A stretch of DNA of 64,000 nt from Spirochaetia bacterium (GCA_022482625.1 JAKVOU010000001.1:2094784-2158783), one strand, 5' to 3'; positions 37,710 to 47,435 are shown, numbered from the stretch's first letter. Notes: generated by a model from the sequence alone, not told the origin. Program-made: numbers and translations.

Positions 37710-40700
37710 ATGGACAACAAGAAAATGGTTACGATTGATGGTAACACTGCTGCTGCGCATATTGCATATGCCTTCAGCGATGTGGCTGCCATTTATCCGA
37801 TCACTCCTTCTTCACCAATGGGAGAATACGCTGATGCTTGGGCTAGCACCGGACGCAAGAACCTTTGGGGTAAGAAGGTCGAAATTATGGAAATGCAGTC
37901 GGAAGCCGGTGCATCCGGAGCGGTACATGGTGCTTTGTCTGCAGGTGCTTTGACGACGACATTTACAGCTTCCCAGGGTTTGTTGCTTATGATCCCGAAT
38001 ATGTACAAGATTGCCGGTGAAATGATTCCGACTGTCTTCCATGTGTCCGCAAGATCTCTTGCTGCTCAGTCACTCTCCATCTTCGGAGACCATTCTGATG
38101 TCATGGCTTGCCGTAACACCGGTTTTGCAATGACTGCAGCAAGCAGCATTCAGGAAACTATGGATATGGCGCTGGTAGCCCATCTGTCTACCCTTAAGAG
38201 CAAGGTTCCGTTCCTTGCATTCTTTGATGGGTTCCGGACTTCTCATGAAATCCAGAAGGTAGAAGAAATTTCCTATGATGATATCAGACCTTTGGTCGAC
38301 GAATCTCTCATCAAGGAATTCCGTGAACGTGCTCAGCGTCCTGAGCATCCCATGGTCAAAGTTGCTGCCCAGAATGAAGATGTATATTTCCAGGGCCGTG
38401 AAACCGTCAATCCTTATTATGATGCTGTACCAGAAATCGTACAGGGTTACATGGATGAGGTTTCAAAACTGACAGGCCGTCCTTTGCATCTATTTGAGTA
38501 TTCAGGAGCTTCTGATGCTACTGATGTTATTATTGTCATGGGCAGTGGTGCAGACACCTGTGAATGGGCTAGCAAATACATCAATGAACGTGGTGGTAAG
38601 ACCGGTGTCATCAATGTACATCTGTATCGTCCTTTCAGTGCAGAGCATCTGGTTGCTGCACTTCCCAAGACCGTAAAGAGGATTGCAGTTCTTGACAGGA
38701 CAAAGGAACCGGGAAGTCTTGGTGAACCTTTGTATCTGGATGTTGTTGCAGCTTTGGAGCAGATGGGTAAGACTGGTATCAAGGTCATCGGCGGACGCTA
38801 TGGCTTGAGCAGCAAGGATTTCCCACCGACTCATGCAAAGGCTGTTTTCGATCATCTTGCAGGACCGGCTTTCCATAACTTTACCGTTGGTATCAACGAT
38901 GATGTTACCCATAAGTCCATCAAGATCGGTGATTCGATTGATGTTACACCCAAGGGCGTTGTTTCCTGCATGTTCTGGGGCCTTGGTTCCGATGGTACTG
39001 TCGGTGCAAACAAGAACTCCATCAAGATCATCGGTAACAACACTCCCCAGAATGCACAGGCTTATTTTGCCTATGATTCCAAGAAGTCCGGCGGTATTAC
39101 CGTCAGCCATCTTCGTTTCGGTGAAAGCAAGCTGAATATGCCATGGTTGATCGACCATGCTGATTTCGTTGCTTGTCATAATCCTGCTTATATCGGCCGT
39201 TATGATATGCTTGGTCCATTGAAGGAGGGCGGAGTATTTCTTCTCAATAGCCAGATTCCTTCTGATGAAGTATTCGAGCATCTTACCCGTGATATGCAGG
39301 AGCAGATCATCAACAAGAAGATTCGTTTCTTCAATATCAATGCTCTTGAGATCTCCGGTGCCGCTGGCCTTGGTACAAGGATCAATACGGTCATGCAGGC
39401 TGCTTTCTTCAAGATCAGCCGTATCCTTCCAGAAGAAGAAGCCATCAAGCTGATCAAGGAATACATCAAGAAGACCTTCCTCAAGAAGGGCGAAGATATC
39501 GTCAAGAAGAACTGGGCTGCCGTTGACGGTGCATCCGATGCACTCCACGAAGTCAAGATTCCTGCTACGATTACCAAGAGCTGTGAACCACCGGTTCTGA
39601 TTTCTGCAGATGCCGATGAGTTTGCACAGGACATCATCAAGCCGATCATGCATCGTCAGGGTGATACTATTCCTGTTTCCAAGATGTCTTTTGACGGTAA
39701 GTTGCCTACTGGTACCGCAAAGCTTGAGAAGCGTGGTGTTGCACCGTTCATTCCTCATTGGATGAGTGAGAACTGTATCCAGTGTAACCAGTGCGTACAG
39801 GCTTGCCCGCATGCAGCAATTCGTGCAAAGCAGATTGAACCTGCCAAACTTGAAAATGCTCCGGAAGGATTTGTTACCATCAAGTCCAACACCAAGAACA
39901 CCAAGGACCTTCGTTTCAAGATTCAGGTCTATCCTGAAGACTGCCAGGGTTGTGGCGTCTGTGTTGAGACCTGCCCGGCAAAGAACAAAGCTCTGGAGAT
40001 GCGTCCTGTTCAGGATGAAAGAGATGCAGGAGCTGACAAGTATGCTGAATTCTTCGAAGATCTGCCTTATGCAGTGATGGATGGTGTTTCTGATACGACC
40101 GTCAAGGGTCTGCAGTTCAAACAGCCTCTGTTTGAGTTCAGCGGTGCCTGTGCAGGTTGTGGAGAAACTCCTTATGTCAAGCTTGTTTCCCAGATTTGTG
40201 GCGAGAACATGATTGCAGCCAATGCTACAGGATGTTCTTCCATTTATTCAGGAACATTCCCGACTATTCCGTATACCAAACGCCAGAGTGATGGCCGTGG
40301 TCCAGCATGGGGCAACAGTCTGTTCGAAGACAATGCCGAATATGGCTTGGGCATGCGCCTTGCATTGGATAGCAACCGTCACCAGTTGAAGATCTATATC
40401 GATCAGTTGCTGGAAGCTGGTACTACTCCGGAACTGACTGAAGCAATCAAGAAGAGCCTTGATGTCTGGGGTTCAGCCAAGGAAGATGCAATTGAAGCAC
40501 AGAATGCTGTACAGGCTGCACTTCCTGCTGCTCTTGCTGCTGCAACGGATGCCAACAAGGGTATTCTTGCCAAGATCGATGAGTTCAAGGATTATTTCTG
40601 TGACAAGAATGTATTCATCATCGGTGGTGATGGCTGGGCATATGATATTGGCTATGGTGGTGTTGACCATGTTGTTGCCAGTGGCAAGAATGTCAATATT

Positions 40701-41246
40701 CTTGTCCTTGACACAGAAGTATATTCCAATACCGGTGGACAGGCTTCCAAGGCTACGCCACTTGCAGCTGTTGCAAAGTTTGCAAATGCAGGTAAGCAGG
40801 TCGGTAAGAAGAACATGGGCTTCATGTGCATGAGCTATGGCTATGTGTATGTAGCTTCCATCAGCTTGGGAGCCAACAGGGCTTTGGCTCAGAAAGCACT
40901 GCAGGAAGCTGTTGCATGGAATGGTCCTTCCATTGTCTTCTGCTACGCTCCTTGTATCAACCATGGTATGAATATGAGATTCAGCCAGGTTGAAGAGAAG
41001 AGGGCAGTTGATGCTGGTTACTGGCCGTTGTATCGCTATAATCCTGCACTGCCTCAGGGTGAGAGATTCTCTTGGGATATCAAGAAGGCTCCGACAATTG
41101 ATTATCTCGACTTTATCAAGGGTGAAGTCCGCTACAAGTCATTGTACAAGACTAATCCGGAACATGCAGATGAACTGTTTGACAAGGCAAAAGCCGATGC
41201 AGCAAATCGCATGAGTTTCTATGAGAGAGTCGGTAAGCTTATGTAA
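37710..41246 (+). CDS. nifJ: Pyruvate:ferredoxin (flavodoxin) oxidoreductase
   Basis: A 1178-residue single-chain enzyme that converts pyruvate and CoA to acetyl-CoA, CO2 and reduced ferredoxin. The pyruvate-binding N-domain has AAIYPITPSSPMGEYAD. Two 4Fe-4S sites are in CIQCNQCVQACPHAAI and CQGCGVCVETCPAKNKAL. Further cluster cysteines lie in CAGCGETPYVKL and NATGCSSIY. The thiamine diphosphate site is GDGWAYDIGYGGVDHV with NTGGQASKATP. I chose ATG 37710 (GGAG 8 bases upstream) over the GTG at 37701. Strong promoter and codon regularity point to high expression, as expected for central fermentation. Confidence 0.98.
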   Translation: MDNKKMVTIDGNTAAAHIAYAFSDVAAIYPITPSSPMGEYADAWASTGRKNLWGKKVEIMEMQSEAGASGAVHGALSAGALTTTFTASQGLLLMIPNMYKIAGEMIPTVFHVSARSLAAQSLSIFGDHSDVMACRNTGFAMTAASSIQETMDMALVAHLSTLKSKVPFLAFFDGFRTSHEIQKVEEISYDDIRPLVDESLIKEFRERAQRPEHPMVKVAAQNEDVYFQGRETVNPYYDAVPEIVQGYMDEVSKLTGRPLHLFEYSGASDATDVIIVMGSGADTCEWASKYINERGGKTGVINVHLYRPFSAEHLVAALPKTVKRIAVLDRTKEPGSLGEPLYLDVVAALEQMGKTGIKVIGGRYGLSSKDFPPTHAKAVFDHLAGPAFHNFTVGINDDVTHKSIKIGDSIDVTPKGVVSCMFWGLGSDGTVGANKNSIKIIGNNTPQNAQAYFAYDSKKSGGITVSHLRFGESKLNMPWLIDHADFVACHNPAYIGRYDMLGPLKEGGVFLLNSQIPSDEVFEHLTRDMQEQIINKKIRFFNINALEISGAAGLGTRINTVMQAAFFKISRILPEEEAIKLIKEYIKKTFLKKGEDIVKKNWAAVDGASDALHEVKIPATITKSCEPPVLISADADEFAQDIIKPIMHRQGDTIPVSKMSFDGKLPTGTAKLEKRGVAPFIPHWMSENCIQCNQCVQACPHAAIRAKQIEPAKLENAPEGFVTIKSNTKNTKDLRFKIQVYPEDCQGCGVCVETCPAKNKALEMRPVQDERDAGADKYAEFFEDLPYAVMDGVSDTTVKGLQFKQPLFEFSGACAGCGETPYVKLVSQICGENMIAANATGCSSIYSGTFPTIPYTKRQSDGRGPAWGNSLFEDNAEYGLGMRLALDSNRHQLKIYIDQLLEAGTTPELTEAIKKSLDVWGSAKEDAIEAQNAVQAALPAALAAATDANKGILAKIDEFKDYFCDKNVFIIGGDGWAYDIGYGGVDHVVASGKNVNILVLDTEVYSNTGGQASKATPLAAVAKFANAGKQVGKKNMGFMCMSYGYVYVASISLGANRALAQKALQEAVAWNGPSIVFCYAPCINHGMNMRFSQVEEKRAVDAGYWPLYRYNPALPQGERFSWDIKKAPTIDYLDFIKGEVRYKSLYKTNPEHADELFDKAKADAANRMSFYERVGKLM

Positions 41247-41269
41247 TTGTTTCCTGCAATGGAAATATG

Positions 41270-41300
41270 CAAGGGTCCTTTCGGGGGGCCCTTGTTTTTT
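41270..41300 (+). terminator. Terminator of nifJ
   Basis: CAAGGGTCC pairs with GGGGCCCTTG, followed by TTTTTT. Confidence 0.9.
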
Positions 41301-41504
41301 CTGCCATTACCAGAGTATTTGATTTTTTGACAATTTGTCTTAATTGTTTTCCTGTCGTCAGGATCATGACATTGAGATGAAAGCGGATGTCAAAAGGGTT
41401 GTTTCTGTAATTCCAATGTACGTATGAAGTTCAATTGACATTCAGTTGTTTGTATGATTAAATCAACAGTGATATTGTCCAATGGATACTTTAAGAAGGT
41501 TTGG
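41301..41504 (+). promoter_or_regulatory. Intergenic region with promoter of the lipoprotein transcript
   Basis: TTGACA (41435-41440), 17 bases, TTAAAT (41458-41463). The transcript would start near 41470 and include the short frame at 41505. No other gene is seen. Confidence 0.55.
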
Positions 41505-41621
41505 ATGTCGGAGATTTTATTTCCAGATGCCCAAAGGTCGGCTGATCAAGTGTTGAAGGCAACCATTCTGAATCTGTTGATCGGGATGGACCTGGATTGC
41601 TATGGATGGAGGAATTCATGA
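41505..41621 (+). CDS. Possible 38-residue leader peptide overlapping the lipoprotein start
   Basis: An ATG with AAGAAGG five bases upstream opens a frame of 38 codons (MSEILFPDAQRSADQVLKAT...). Its TGA overlaps the lipoprotein ATG as ATGA. The arrangement is that of a translationally coupled upstream frame. The peptide matches nothing I know, and a chance frame is possible. Confidence 0.35.
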   Translation: MSEILFPDAQRSADQVLKATILNLLIGMDLDCYGWRNS

Positions 41622-42862
41622 AAAAATTGAAAAACACCTTATTGATGACGATGCTTGCCGTTTTATTGTGCTCATGTGCCGGTACAGCAGCAAATACAGC
41701 ACCGGCAATCGAGTATGACAGCCAGAACAGTACCTATCTGCAGGAAGTCCTGGGAGTAAAGCAGTTCGCGGGAACAGTATCTTCTGCTGATTTTACTGCA
41801 GCAGCGAACAAGATTACAGGGAAGGAAATAACTGCTGATGCGGATATCCTGAAAGTATTGGTACAGGAGGCTGATTTCGATGAACTTGCCCAAACCTATT
41901 CTCGGGATAAAGTCTCGGCACGCTTGAAGAATTATGGCATTGCCGATACTGGCACATATGACCAAAAGTATGTTGTCTGTGCCTTGGATGCACACCTTGT
42001 TGATACCCTTCATTTCCAGGCAATCGTAAAGGAAGGAAGTCTCGATCCTGACATGGCAGACTATCTGCTGATGCAATTAGCCAAGACTACCGGCCAGGCC
42101 CGACATTATTTGGGCAGGGTTTCAGATCCTGATATCATCAGCAAGATTTCTACAGCTTTTGACAATTTGTATCTGTTCTCATACAGCGATCTTGACAATG
42201 CAGGAGCTAAATTGGTCGAAGATAAAGTTACGACTGGATATAACCTCAAGGAGGATGGCTATAATGCCAATTTCCTACCGGAACTGACAATCAAATACGG
42301 ACATAGTGAAGAAGTCCATCTCAAGCAGCTGGTTGCCTTGCTCAACAGTGAGGGAATTGACGCACGCTTGCAGCTTGAACCAAAAATATCCATCTATCAG
42401 TACTTGCTTGAATGGGGCCCGATTCCGGAACCGACACCGACCTATCGTGTAGAAAAATATTCTGATAATCTCTATTTGGTCTATGCTACGGAATATGATG
42501 CGATGTTTGAGTTTGACAATGAAAGTGACTTGGAAGCCTTTGATGGCATAATCAATAAATATTCAAAGAAAAACTCAGCTAACCAAGCAAAAGGCAGTGA
42601 TGTCAAATTGATTTCCGGTGCTTGGTGGCAGCCTCTGTATAGCACGATGGATAAGAATCATGACCAGAGTGCTTACAAGGCCGTCTATGATTGCAGTGCA
42701 TCTGAGAATGGATATACATTCCATTCATTCTGCTTGCCTGCAGTCAAGGACAACCTGCTTGCAGCAATGAAGAAAGAAATGTCTGATAAGGCAAAGATTT
42801 CCGTTGCTCCACTCTATGTTGACAATGCCTTCTACAGGTATCTGAATGGAGAATCAGAATAA
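41618..42862 (+). CDS. Lipoprotein of unknown function
   Basis: A 414-residue protein with a type II signal peptide: MKKLKNTLLMTMLAVLLCSC, with the lipobox LLCSC. The mature part is mostly soluble and acidic, with no recognised domain (LARLKNYGIADTGTYDQKY-like helices; later LAEWGPIPEPT and WWQPLYSTMDKNHD). I chose ATG 41618, with GGAGG five bases upstream; the TTG at 41597 is not needed. It has its own promoter and a perfect terminator, so it is a single-gene transcript apart from the possible leader frame. Confidence 0.8.
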   Translation: MKKLKNTLLMTMLAVLLCSCAGTAANTAPAIEYDSQNSTYLQEVLGVKQFAGTVSSADFTAAANKITGKEITADADILKVLVQEADFDELAQTYSRDKVSARLKNYGIADTGTYDQKYVVCALDAHLVDTLHFQAIVKEGSLDPDMADYLLMQLAKTTGQARHYLGRVSDPDIISKISTAFDNLYLFSYSDLDNAGAKLVEDKVTTGYNLKEDGYNANFLPELTIKYGHSEEVHLKQLVALLNSEGIDARLQLEPKISIYQYLLEWGPIPEPTPTYRVEKYSDNLYLVYATEYDAMFEFDNESDLEAFDGIINKYSKKNSANQAKGSDVKLISGAWWQPLYSTMDKNHDQSAYKAVYDCSASENGYTFHSFCLPAVKDNLLAAMKKEMSDKAKISVAPLYVDNAFYRYLNGESE

Positions 42863-42881
42863 ACAGCTGATTATATGTGCA

Positions 42882-42909
42882 AACCGGAAGCAGTTTGCTT
42901 CCGGTTTTT
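42882..42909 (+). terminator. Terminator of the lipoprotein gene
   Basis: AACCGGAAGCA, loop GTT, TGCTTCCGGTT (perfect 11 bp), then TTT. It sits just before the 3' end of the convergent acc operon. Confidence 0.9.
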
Positions 42910-42935
42910 GCTTCTAAGTCTGGAAAGGCATACCC

Positions 42936-43859
42936 CTATGAAAGTTGGTTTGTACTTTCAATTTTCTGCATCAAGAGAAGCAAGGGTTGCCACCATTCAT
43001 GTTGGTCTGGGTCTGCACCGATACTCCTTATTTTCTTCAATCGGTAACGCACCAAGCTGTCTTTATTCTTCTTGCAGAGGATATCAAGATCCTTTCGGAT
43101 AGTTTCTCTTATGGCCTGGGCTGTAAAATCTGGATCTGCCTGGGCTCCTTCTTCGACTTCAGGAATAATACCATTGATGATTTTCAAAGCAAGAAGGTCT
43201 CTGGAAGTCATTTTCATGATATCAGCGGCTTCCTCGGCCTTACTGGGATCATGCAGGAGTATTGATGCAAAACCTTCAGGAGTGATGACTGAATATACTG
43301 CGTTCTCCAAAAGGTATATCTTGTCTGTGATGCCGATACCCAAGGCGCCACCACTACCGCCTTCACCGATGATGAAGCTTATCGTGGGTATCTTGAGCAA
43401 AGCAAATTCCCTGAGGTTTTTCGCTATGGCTTCGCCGATACCCCGTTCTTCTGAATCAATGCCGGGATAAGCTCCTGGTGTGTCGATGAAACTGATCAAG
43501 GGACGATGGAACTTTTCTGCCTGTTTTGCCAGCCTAAGAGCTTTTCTGTATCCTTCGGGTCTGCTCATACCATGGTTGCAATCAAGATTTTCCTTGAGGT
43601 TTGAACCTTTTTTTATGCCGATGACCGTTACTGGTCTGCCCTCGAACAGTGCAATGCCACCTATCATTGCAGGATCATCTCCGAAAGCACGGTCTCCATG
43701 CAGTTCCATAAAGTCATCAAAGAGCAGATGTATGTATTCCATTGTACCTGGACGTTTGATATCCCTGGCCAGCTGCACGCAATTCCATGCAGATCTCGGC
43801 GTTACTGCTTTATCAACAGAAGACAGCCGTTTCTTGATTGTCTGATAGTTATTGTTCAT
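42936..43859 (-). CDS. accA: Acetyl-CoA carboxylase carboxyltransferase subunit alpha
   Basis: A 307-residue carboxyltransferase alpha subunit, which with AccD moves CO2 from biotin to acetyl-CoA. Signatures are ARDIKRPGTMEYI, FMELHGDRAFGDDPAMIGGIA, ISFIDTPGAYPGIDSEERG and the glycine-rich IIGEGGSGGALGIG. The start overlaps the accD stop by 4 bases. Last gene of the accBCDA operon. Confidence 0.97.
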   Translation of the reverse strand: MNNNYQTIKKRLSSVDKAVTPRSAWNCVQLARDIKRPGTMEYIHLLFDDFMELHGDRAFGDDPAMIGGIALFEGRPVTVIGIKKGSNLKENLDCNHGMSRPEGYRKALRLAKQAEKFHRPLISFIDTPGAYPGIDSEERGIGEAIAKNLREFALLKIPTISFIIGEGGSGGALGIGITDKIYLLENAVYSVITPEGFASILLHDPSKAEEAADIMKMTSRDLLALKIINGIIPEVEEGAQADPDFTAQAIRETIRKDLDILCKKNKDSLVRYRLKKIRSIGADPDQHEWWQPLLLLMQKIESTNQLS

Positions 43860-44632
43860 GTTGCCTCATGTGTCCGCAATAGGAACGAAAGTGTCCTGTG
43901 CAGGTCTTTTCTCTCGACGATGGCATCAAGAAATCCATGTGATTGTTGGAATTCAGAAGTCTGAAAGCCTTTAGGCAGTTTTTCTCTGATGGTTCCCTGT
44001 ATGACTCTGGATCCTGCAAAACCTATCAAAGCCTGTGGTTCTGCAAGTATGACGTCTCCGAGCATGGCAAAGGATGCCGTAACGCCACCCATCGTTGGGC
44101 TGGTCAGCAGAATGAAGAGTGGTACGGCAACTTCACCCATCAATGCAGCCGCCGCGCTTGTCTTTGCCATCTGCATCAGGGAGAAGATACCTTCCTGCAT
44201 CCGAGCACCGCCACTGGCCGTACAGATGATCAGAGGGAGGTCTTCAAGTGCAGCTTTGATCATTGCTGCTGTAATTTTTTCTCCTACGGTGGCTCCCATG
44301 GAGCCTCCCATGAAATCGAAACTCATGACGCAGAGTATGACCTTCTTTCCGTCAATCGTACAAGTTCCTGTAGAAACTGCATCATTCTGCCGTGCCTTTT
44401 CCTTATTTTCCTGTAATTTTTTATCATAGCCGGGAACTCCTAATAAATTCGTTGCTTTCATGTCCTCGGCAAATTCTTTATAAGAGCCATCATCACAGAT
44501 AAGGGTAAGCCTTTTCTCCCAGTCCATCCTGAAGTAATGGTGGCAGTATGGGCAGATGTCTAGATTTTCTTCTAGTTCTTTTTCAGAAAGCTCCCTGTTG
44601 CATCCAGGACAGATTTTTACTGATTCCTTCAT
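43856..44632 (-). CDS. accD: Acetyl-CoA carboxylase carboxyltransferase subunit beta
   Basis: A 258-residue beta subunit. The N-terminal zinc ribbon is CPGCNRELSEKELEENLDIC followed by PYCHHYF. The carboxyltransferase core follows (MSFDFMGGSMGATVGEKI; ICTASGGARMQEGIFSLMQMAKT; TSPTMGGVTASFAMLGDVILAEP). It overlaps accC and accA by 4 bases each, giving equal translation of subunits. Confidence 0.97.
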   Translation of the reverse strand: MKESVKICPGCNRELSEKELEENLDICPYCHHYFRMDWEKRLTLICDDGSYKEFAEDMKATNLLGVPGYDKKLQENKEKARQNDAVSTGTCTIDGKKVILCVMSFDFMGGSMGATVGEKITAAMIKAALEDLPLIICTASGGARMQEGIFSLMQMAKTSAAAALMGEVAVPLFILLTSPTMGGVTASFAMLGDVILAEPQALIGFAGSRVIQGTIREKLPKGFQTSEFQQSHGFLDAIVERKDLHRTLSFLLRTHEAT

Positions 44633-45954
44633 AGTTTTCCTTCCTTTTCCAGGATGTCGTAAAGATCAGTTGCGAACTTACCGCTGGAAAACTGTTCGCT
44701 GTCCAATATGGTTCTTACTGCTTCTTTGTTTGTATGAATGCCTTGTATATCCAATTCGTCCAGAGCTTCATGCATGGTCCTTATGGATTCTTCCCTGCTG
44801 TCTGTATGTACGATGATCTTTGCCAACAAGGCATCATAGAAAGGACTGACCGTATAGCCTTCATACAGATGGGAATCACAACGTATGCCGCAGCCGATCG
44901 GTGGGATGAACTTGGTGACCTTTCCACAGGAAAGGGCATTTATCCTGACTTCGAGTGCATGTCCCTGGAGCGGTGGATCTTCTCCCAGGCATCGTGAAGG
45001 AATCCCGTCACTTATGAGGACCATCTGTTTTACCAAATCAATGCCCGATACGGCTTCCGAGACTGTGTGTTCGACTTGGATTCTTGCATTGACTTCCATG
45101 AAACAGCAGTTGTGATCCTGTATAAGGAATTCAATGGTTCCTGCACCTTTGTACGCCAAAGTACGGAACAGATTTACAGAAGCTTTTCTCAGTCGAGTCC
45201 TTAAGTCTCTTGAAACGACAGGAGAGGGACTTTCTTCAATAATTTTCTGATGATTCTTTTGCACGGAGCAGTCTCTTTCACCAAGAAAGATTACATTGCC
45301 GTTACCGTCGGACAAGAGCTGTACTTCTATATGCCTGGGATGTTCCAGGTAGGCTTCCATATGAACTGTACTGTCACCAAAGAACAATTTGGCTTCTTTC
45401 TGTGCAATGCCAAGTCCTTCTGCAAGTTCCTCTTCCTTGCGTATGATTCTCATTCCTTTGCCGCCGCCTCCCAAGGAAGCTTTGAGTATGATGGGATAGC
45501 CGATATCCTTTGCGGTTTTCTTTGCTTCCTCAATGGTCTTGACTGCGCATTCTGAACCAGGAGTAATATCCAGGCCTGTGGCTTTTGCCTTTTTTCTGGC
45601 TTCAATCTTGTTACCTAGCAGATTGATCGTGGTGGGGTCTGGTCCGATGAAGATGAGACCCGCTTGACAGACTCTGTCGGCAAATGTTCCGTTTTCGCTG
45701 AGGAAACCTACTCCTGGATGAATTGCCTGGCAATGTGTATAGAGTGCTGCTGCAATAATATTCTGCATGTTGAGATAACTGCTTTCACAATCTTTATCCC
45801 CGATGCAGATAGCCTCATCTGCCATTTTCGTCCAAAGTCCATCGGCATCTGGTCGGGAAAAAACAGCAACGCTGCCTATTCCCATCATTTTCAGGCAACG
45901 GATGATTCTTACGGCAATTTCTCCACGATTTGCTACAAGCACTTTGGTGATCAT
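44629..45954 (-). CDS. accC: Biotin carboxylase subunit of acetyl-CoA carboxylase
   Basis: A 441-residue ATP-grasp enzyme that carboxylates biotin on AccB. It starts ITKVLVANRGEIAVRIIR, has the glycine-rich ATP loop KASLGGGGKGMRII, then ERDCSVQKNHQKIIEESPSP and FMEVNARIQVEHTVSE. I place the start at ATG 45954, which overlaps the accB stop by 4 bases and matches the family N-terminus; the frame is open further to 46032 inside accB. Confidence 0.97.
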   Translation of the reverse strand: MITKVLVANRGEIAVRIIRCLKMMGIGSVAVFSRPDADGLWTKMADEAICIGDKDCESSYLNMQNIIAAALYTHCQAIHPGVGFLSENGTFADRVCQAGLIFIGPDPTTINLLGNKIEARKKAKATGLDITPGSECAVKTIEEAKKTAKDIGYPIILKASLGGGGKGMRIIRKEEELAEGLGIAQKEAKLFFGDSTVHMEAYLEHPRHIEVQLLSDGNGNVIFLGERDCSVQKNHQKIIEESPSPVVSRDLRTRLRKASVNLFRTLAYKGAGTIEFLIQDHNCCFMEVNARIQVEHTVSEAVSGIDLVKQMVLISDGIPSRCLGEDPPLQGHALEVRINALSCGKVTKFIPPIGCGIRCDSHLYEGYTVSPFYDALLAKIIVHTDSREESIRTMHEALDELDIQGIHTNKEAVRTILDSEQFSSGKFATDLYDILEKEGKL

Positions 45955-46385
45955 AGTGGTTTTACCTTGAACAGAGGTTGCCCGAATTCTACCAATGAGC
46001 CTTCCTGTGCCAGTACTTCCATGATTTTGCAATCTTCATCTGCTGGCATTTCGTTCATCATTTTCAATGCTTCTATAATGCAAAGTGTCGTGCCTTTTGT
46101 TATTGTCGTACCGACAGGAGCAAATGGCAAAGCATCAGGAGATGGTGCGCTGTAGAAGGTGCCTACCAGGGGAGCTGTGATTGTCTTATATGTTTCTGTG
46201 CCAGATTCTTTGCAGTCTCCTTCAGAAAATTCCTTTATTACAGGGACAGAACTCTGTGCTGGACCTGAGGAGTTTTTTTTCATATGTAATCTGCATCCCT
46301 CAACTTCAAGTTCAAGTTCCGTCATGGAACTGCTATTGAAAAGGGCTGTGATATCCTTGATTGTCTTGATGTCGATATGTTCCAT
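45951..46385 (-). CDS. accB: Biotin carboxyl carrier protein
   Basis: A 144-residue carrier. The N-terminal segment (DIKTIKDITALFNSSSMTELELE) is the usual AccB start, a Ser/Glu-rich linker follows, and the biotinyl domain has the biotinylated lysine in EALKMMNEMPA and ends in GQPLFKVKPL. A GAGGTG box precedes the ATG. First gene of accBCDA, divergent from fabH across a shared palindrome. Confidence 0.97.
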   Translation of the reverse strand: MEHIDIKTIKDITALFNSSSMTELELEVEGCRLHMKKNSSGPAQSSVPVIKEFSEGDCKESGTETYKTITAPLVGTFYSAPSPDALPFAPVGTTITKGTTLCIIEALKMMNEMPADEDCKIMEVLAQEGSLVEFGQPLFKVKPL

Positions 46386-46444
46386 AATTCACCTCATGTA
46401 GCAGAAGTATTGACTATGTTTTATAATTACAGTATTTCTAATTT

Positions 46445-46460
46445 ATGTCAATATTGACAT
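46445..46460. promoter_or_regulatory. Shared palindromic operator across the divergent acc and fab promoters
   Basis: ATGTCAATATTGACAT is a perfect 16-bp palindrome. Its right half supplies TTGACA (46454-46459) for the fab operon, followed 18 bases later by TATTAC (46478-46483). Its left half, read on the other strand, supplies TTGACA (46446-46451) for the acc operon, followed after about 16-18 bases by an AATTAT-like -10. One dimer bound here would block both -35 boxes. Confidence 0.7.
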
Positions 46461-46499
46461 TTTTTTAAAATGTGTAGTATTACATATACAGGAGATGAC

Positions 46500-47435
46500 A
46501 TGATACGTCAAGCATCGATAGATATAACGGCAGTAGGTGGTTACCTGCCTTTGAAGGTAGTAGTGAATGATGATTTTGCCAGCATGGTAGCTACCAGCAA
46601 TGAATGGATAACTTCACATACAGGCATCAGGGAAAGGCGTTTTGCTTCTGTTTCTATGTTGACAAGCGACATGGCTGCGGAGGCTGCACGAAGCATGTCT
46701 GTCGATTTGAGTGATGTGGACGGGATTATTGTGGCTACGGCTACTCCTGATTATCAAGGATTTCCATCAACTGCCTGTGTATTGGTTGAAAAACTTGGGC
46801 TCAGTCAGGTGAAAATTGCCTTTGATCTTGTGGCAGGTTGCACTGGATTCGTGTATGCACTGGAACAGGCCAGGGCACTTGTCCATTGTGGCAGTTGCAG
46901 AAAAATGCTTGTCGTGGGTGCTGAGAAGATGTCTTCTGTCCTTGATTTTTCTGACAGGAATACCTGTGTACTTTTCGGAGACGGAGCTGGATGTGTGATC
47001 GTTGAAGAAGGGGACGGACTCAAACGAACCTTGCTGGGCGTTGAAGGCAAGGGAGCTGATAGCCTATATATCAATCAATCACGTCATATCGTCATGAATG
47101 GGCGGGCGGTCTATAACTTTGCCGTAACAAAGATGACTGAAATAATTGCAAGATTGACGCAGGAAGAAGGAATAAGTCTTGCAGATATTTCATGGATTGT
47201 ACCTCATCAGGCAAATGAGAGGATTATAAAGGCTGCAGCAGAAAGGCTGGGTGTCGATGTCGAAAAGTTTTACCTCAATGTCAGCCGCTATGCCAATACC
47301 AGTGCGGCAACAATTCCATTGGCATTATGGGATATGGAAAAGGAAGGAAAGCTGAAACAGGGTGATATCCTGTTGCTTGTTGCTTTCGGTGCAGGCCTTA
47401 CGTATGGAGGAAATTGTCTGGTATGGAAAAAATAA
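46500..47435 (+). CDS. fabH: 3-oxoacyl-ACP synthase III
   Basis: A 311-residue initiating condensing enzyme that joins acetyl-CoA (or a branched acyl-CoA) to malonyl-ACP. The catalytic triad is visible: Cys in DLVAGCTGFVYAL, His in WIVPHQANERI and Asn in RYANTSAATIPLA. The start (ASIDITAVGGYLP; TSNEWITSHTGIRERRF) is standard. I chose ATG 46500 with AGGAG upstream. First gene of the fab operon; its end overlaps fabD. Confidence 0.97.
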   Translation: MIRQASIDITAVGGYLPLKVVVNDDFASMVATSNEWITSHTGIRERRFASVSMLTSDMAAEAARSMSVDLSDVDGIIVATATPDYQGFPSTACVLVEKLGLSQVKIAFDLVAGCTGFVYALEQARALVHCGSCRKMLVVGAEKMSSVLDFSDRNTCVLFGDGAGCVIVEEGDGLKRTLLGVEGKGADSLYINQSRHIVMNGRAVYNFAVTKMTEIIARLTQEEGISLADISWIVPHQANERIIKAAAERLGVDVEKFYLNVSRYANTSAATIPLALWDMEKEGKLKQGDILLLVAFGAGLTYGGNCLVWKK

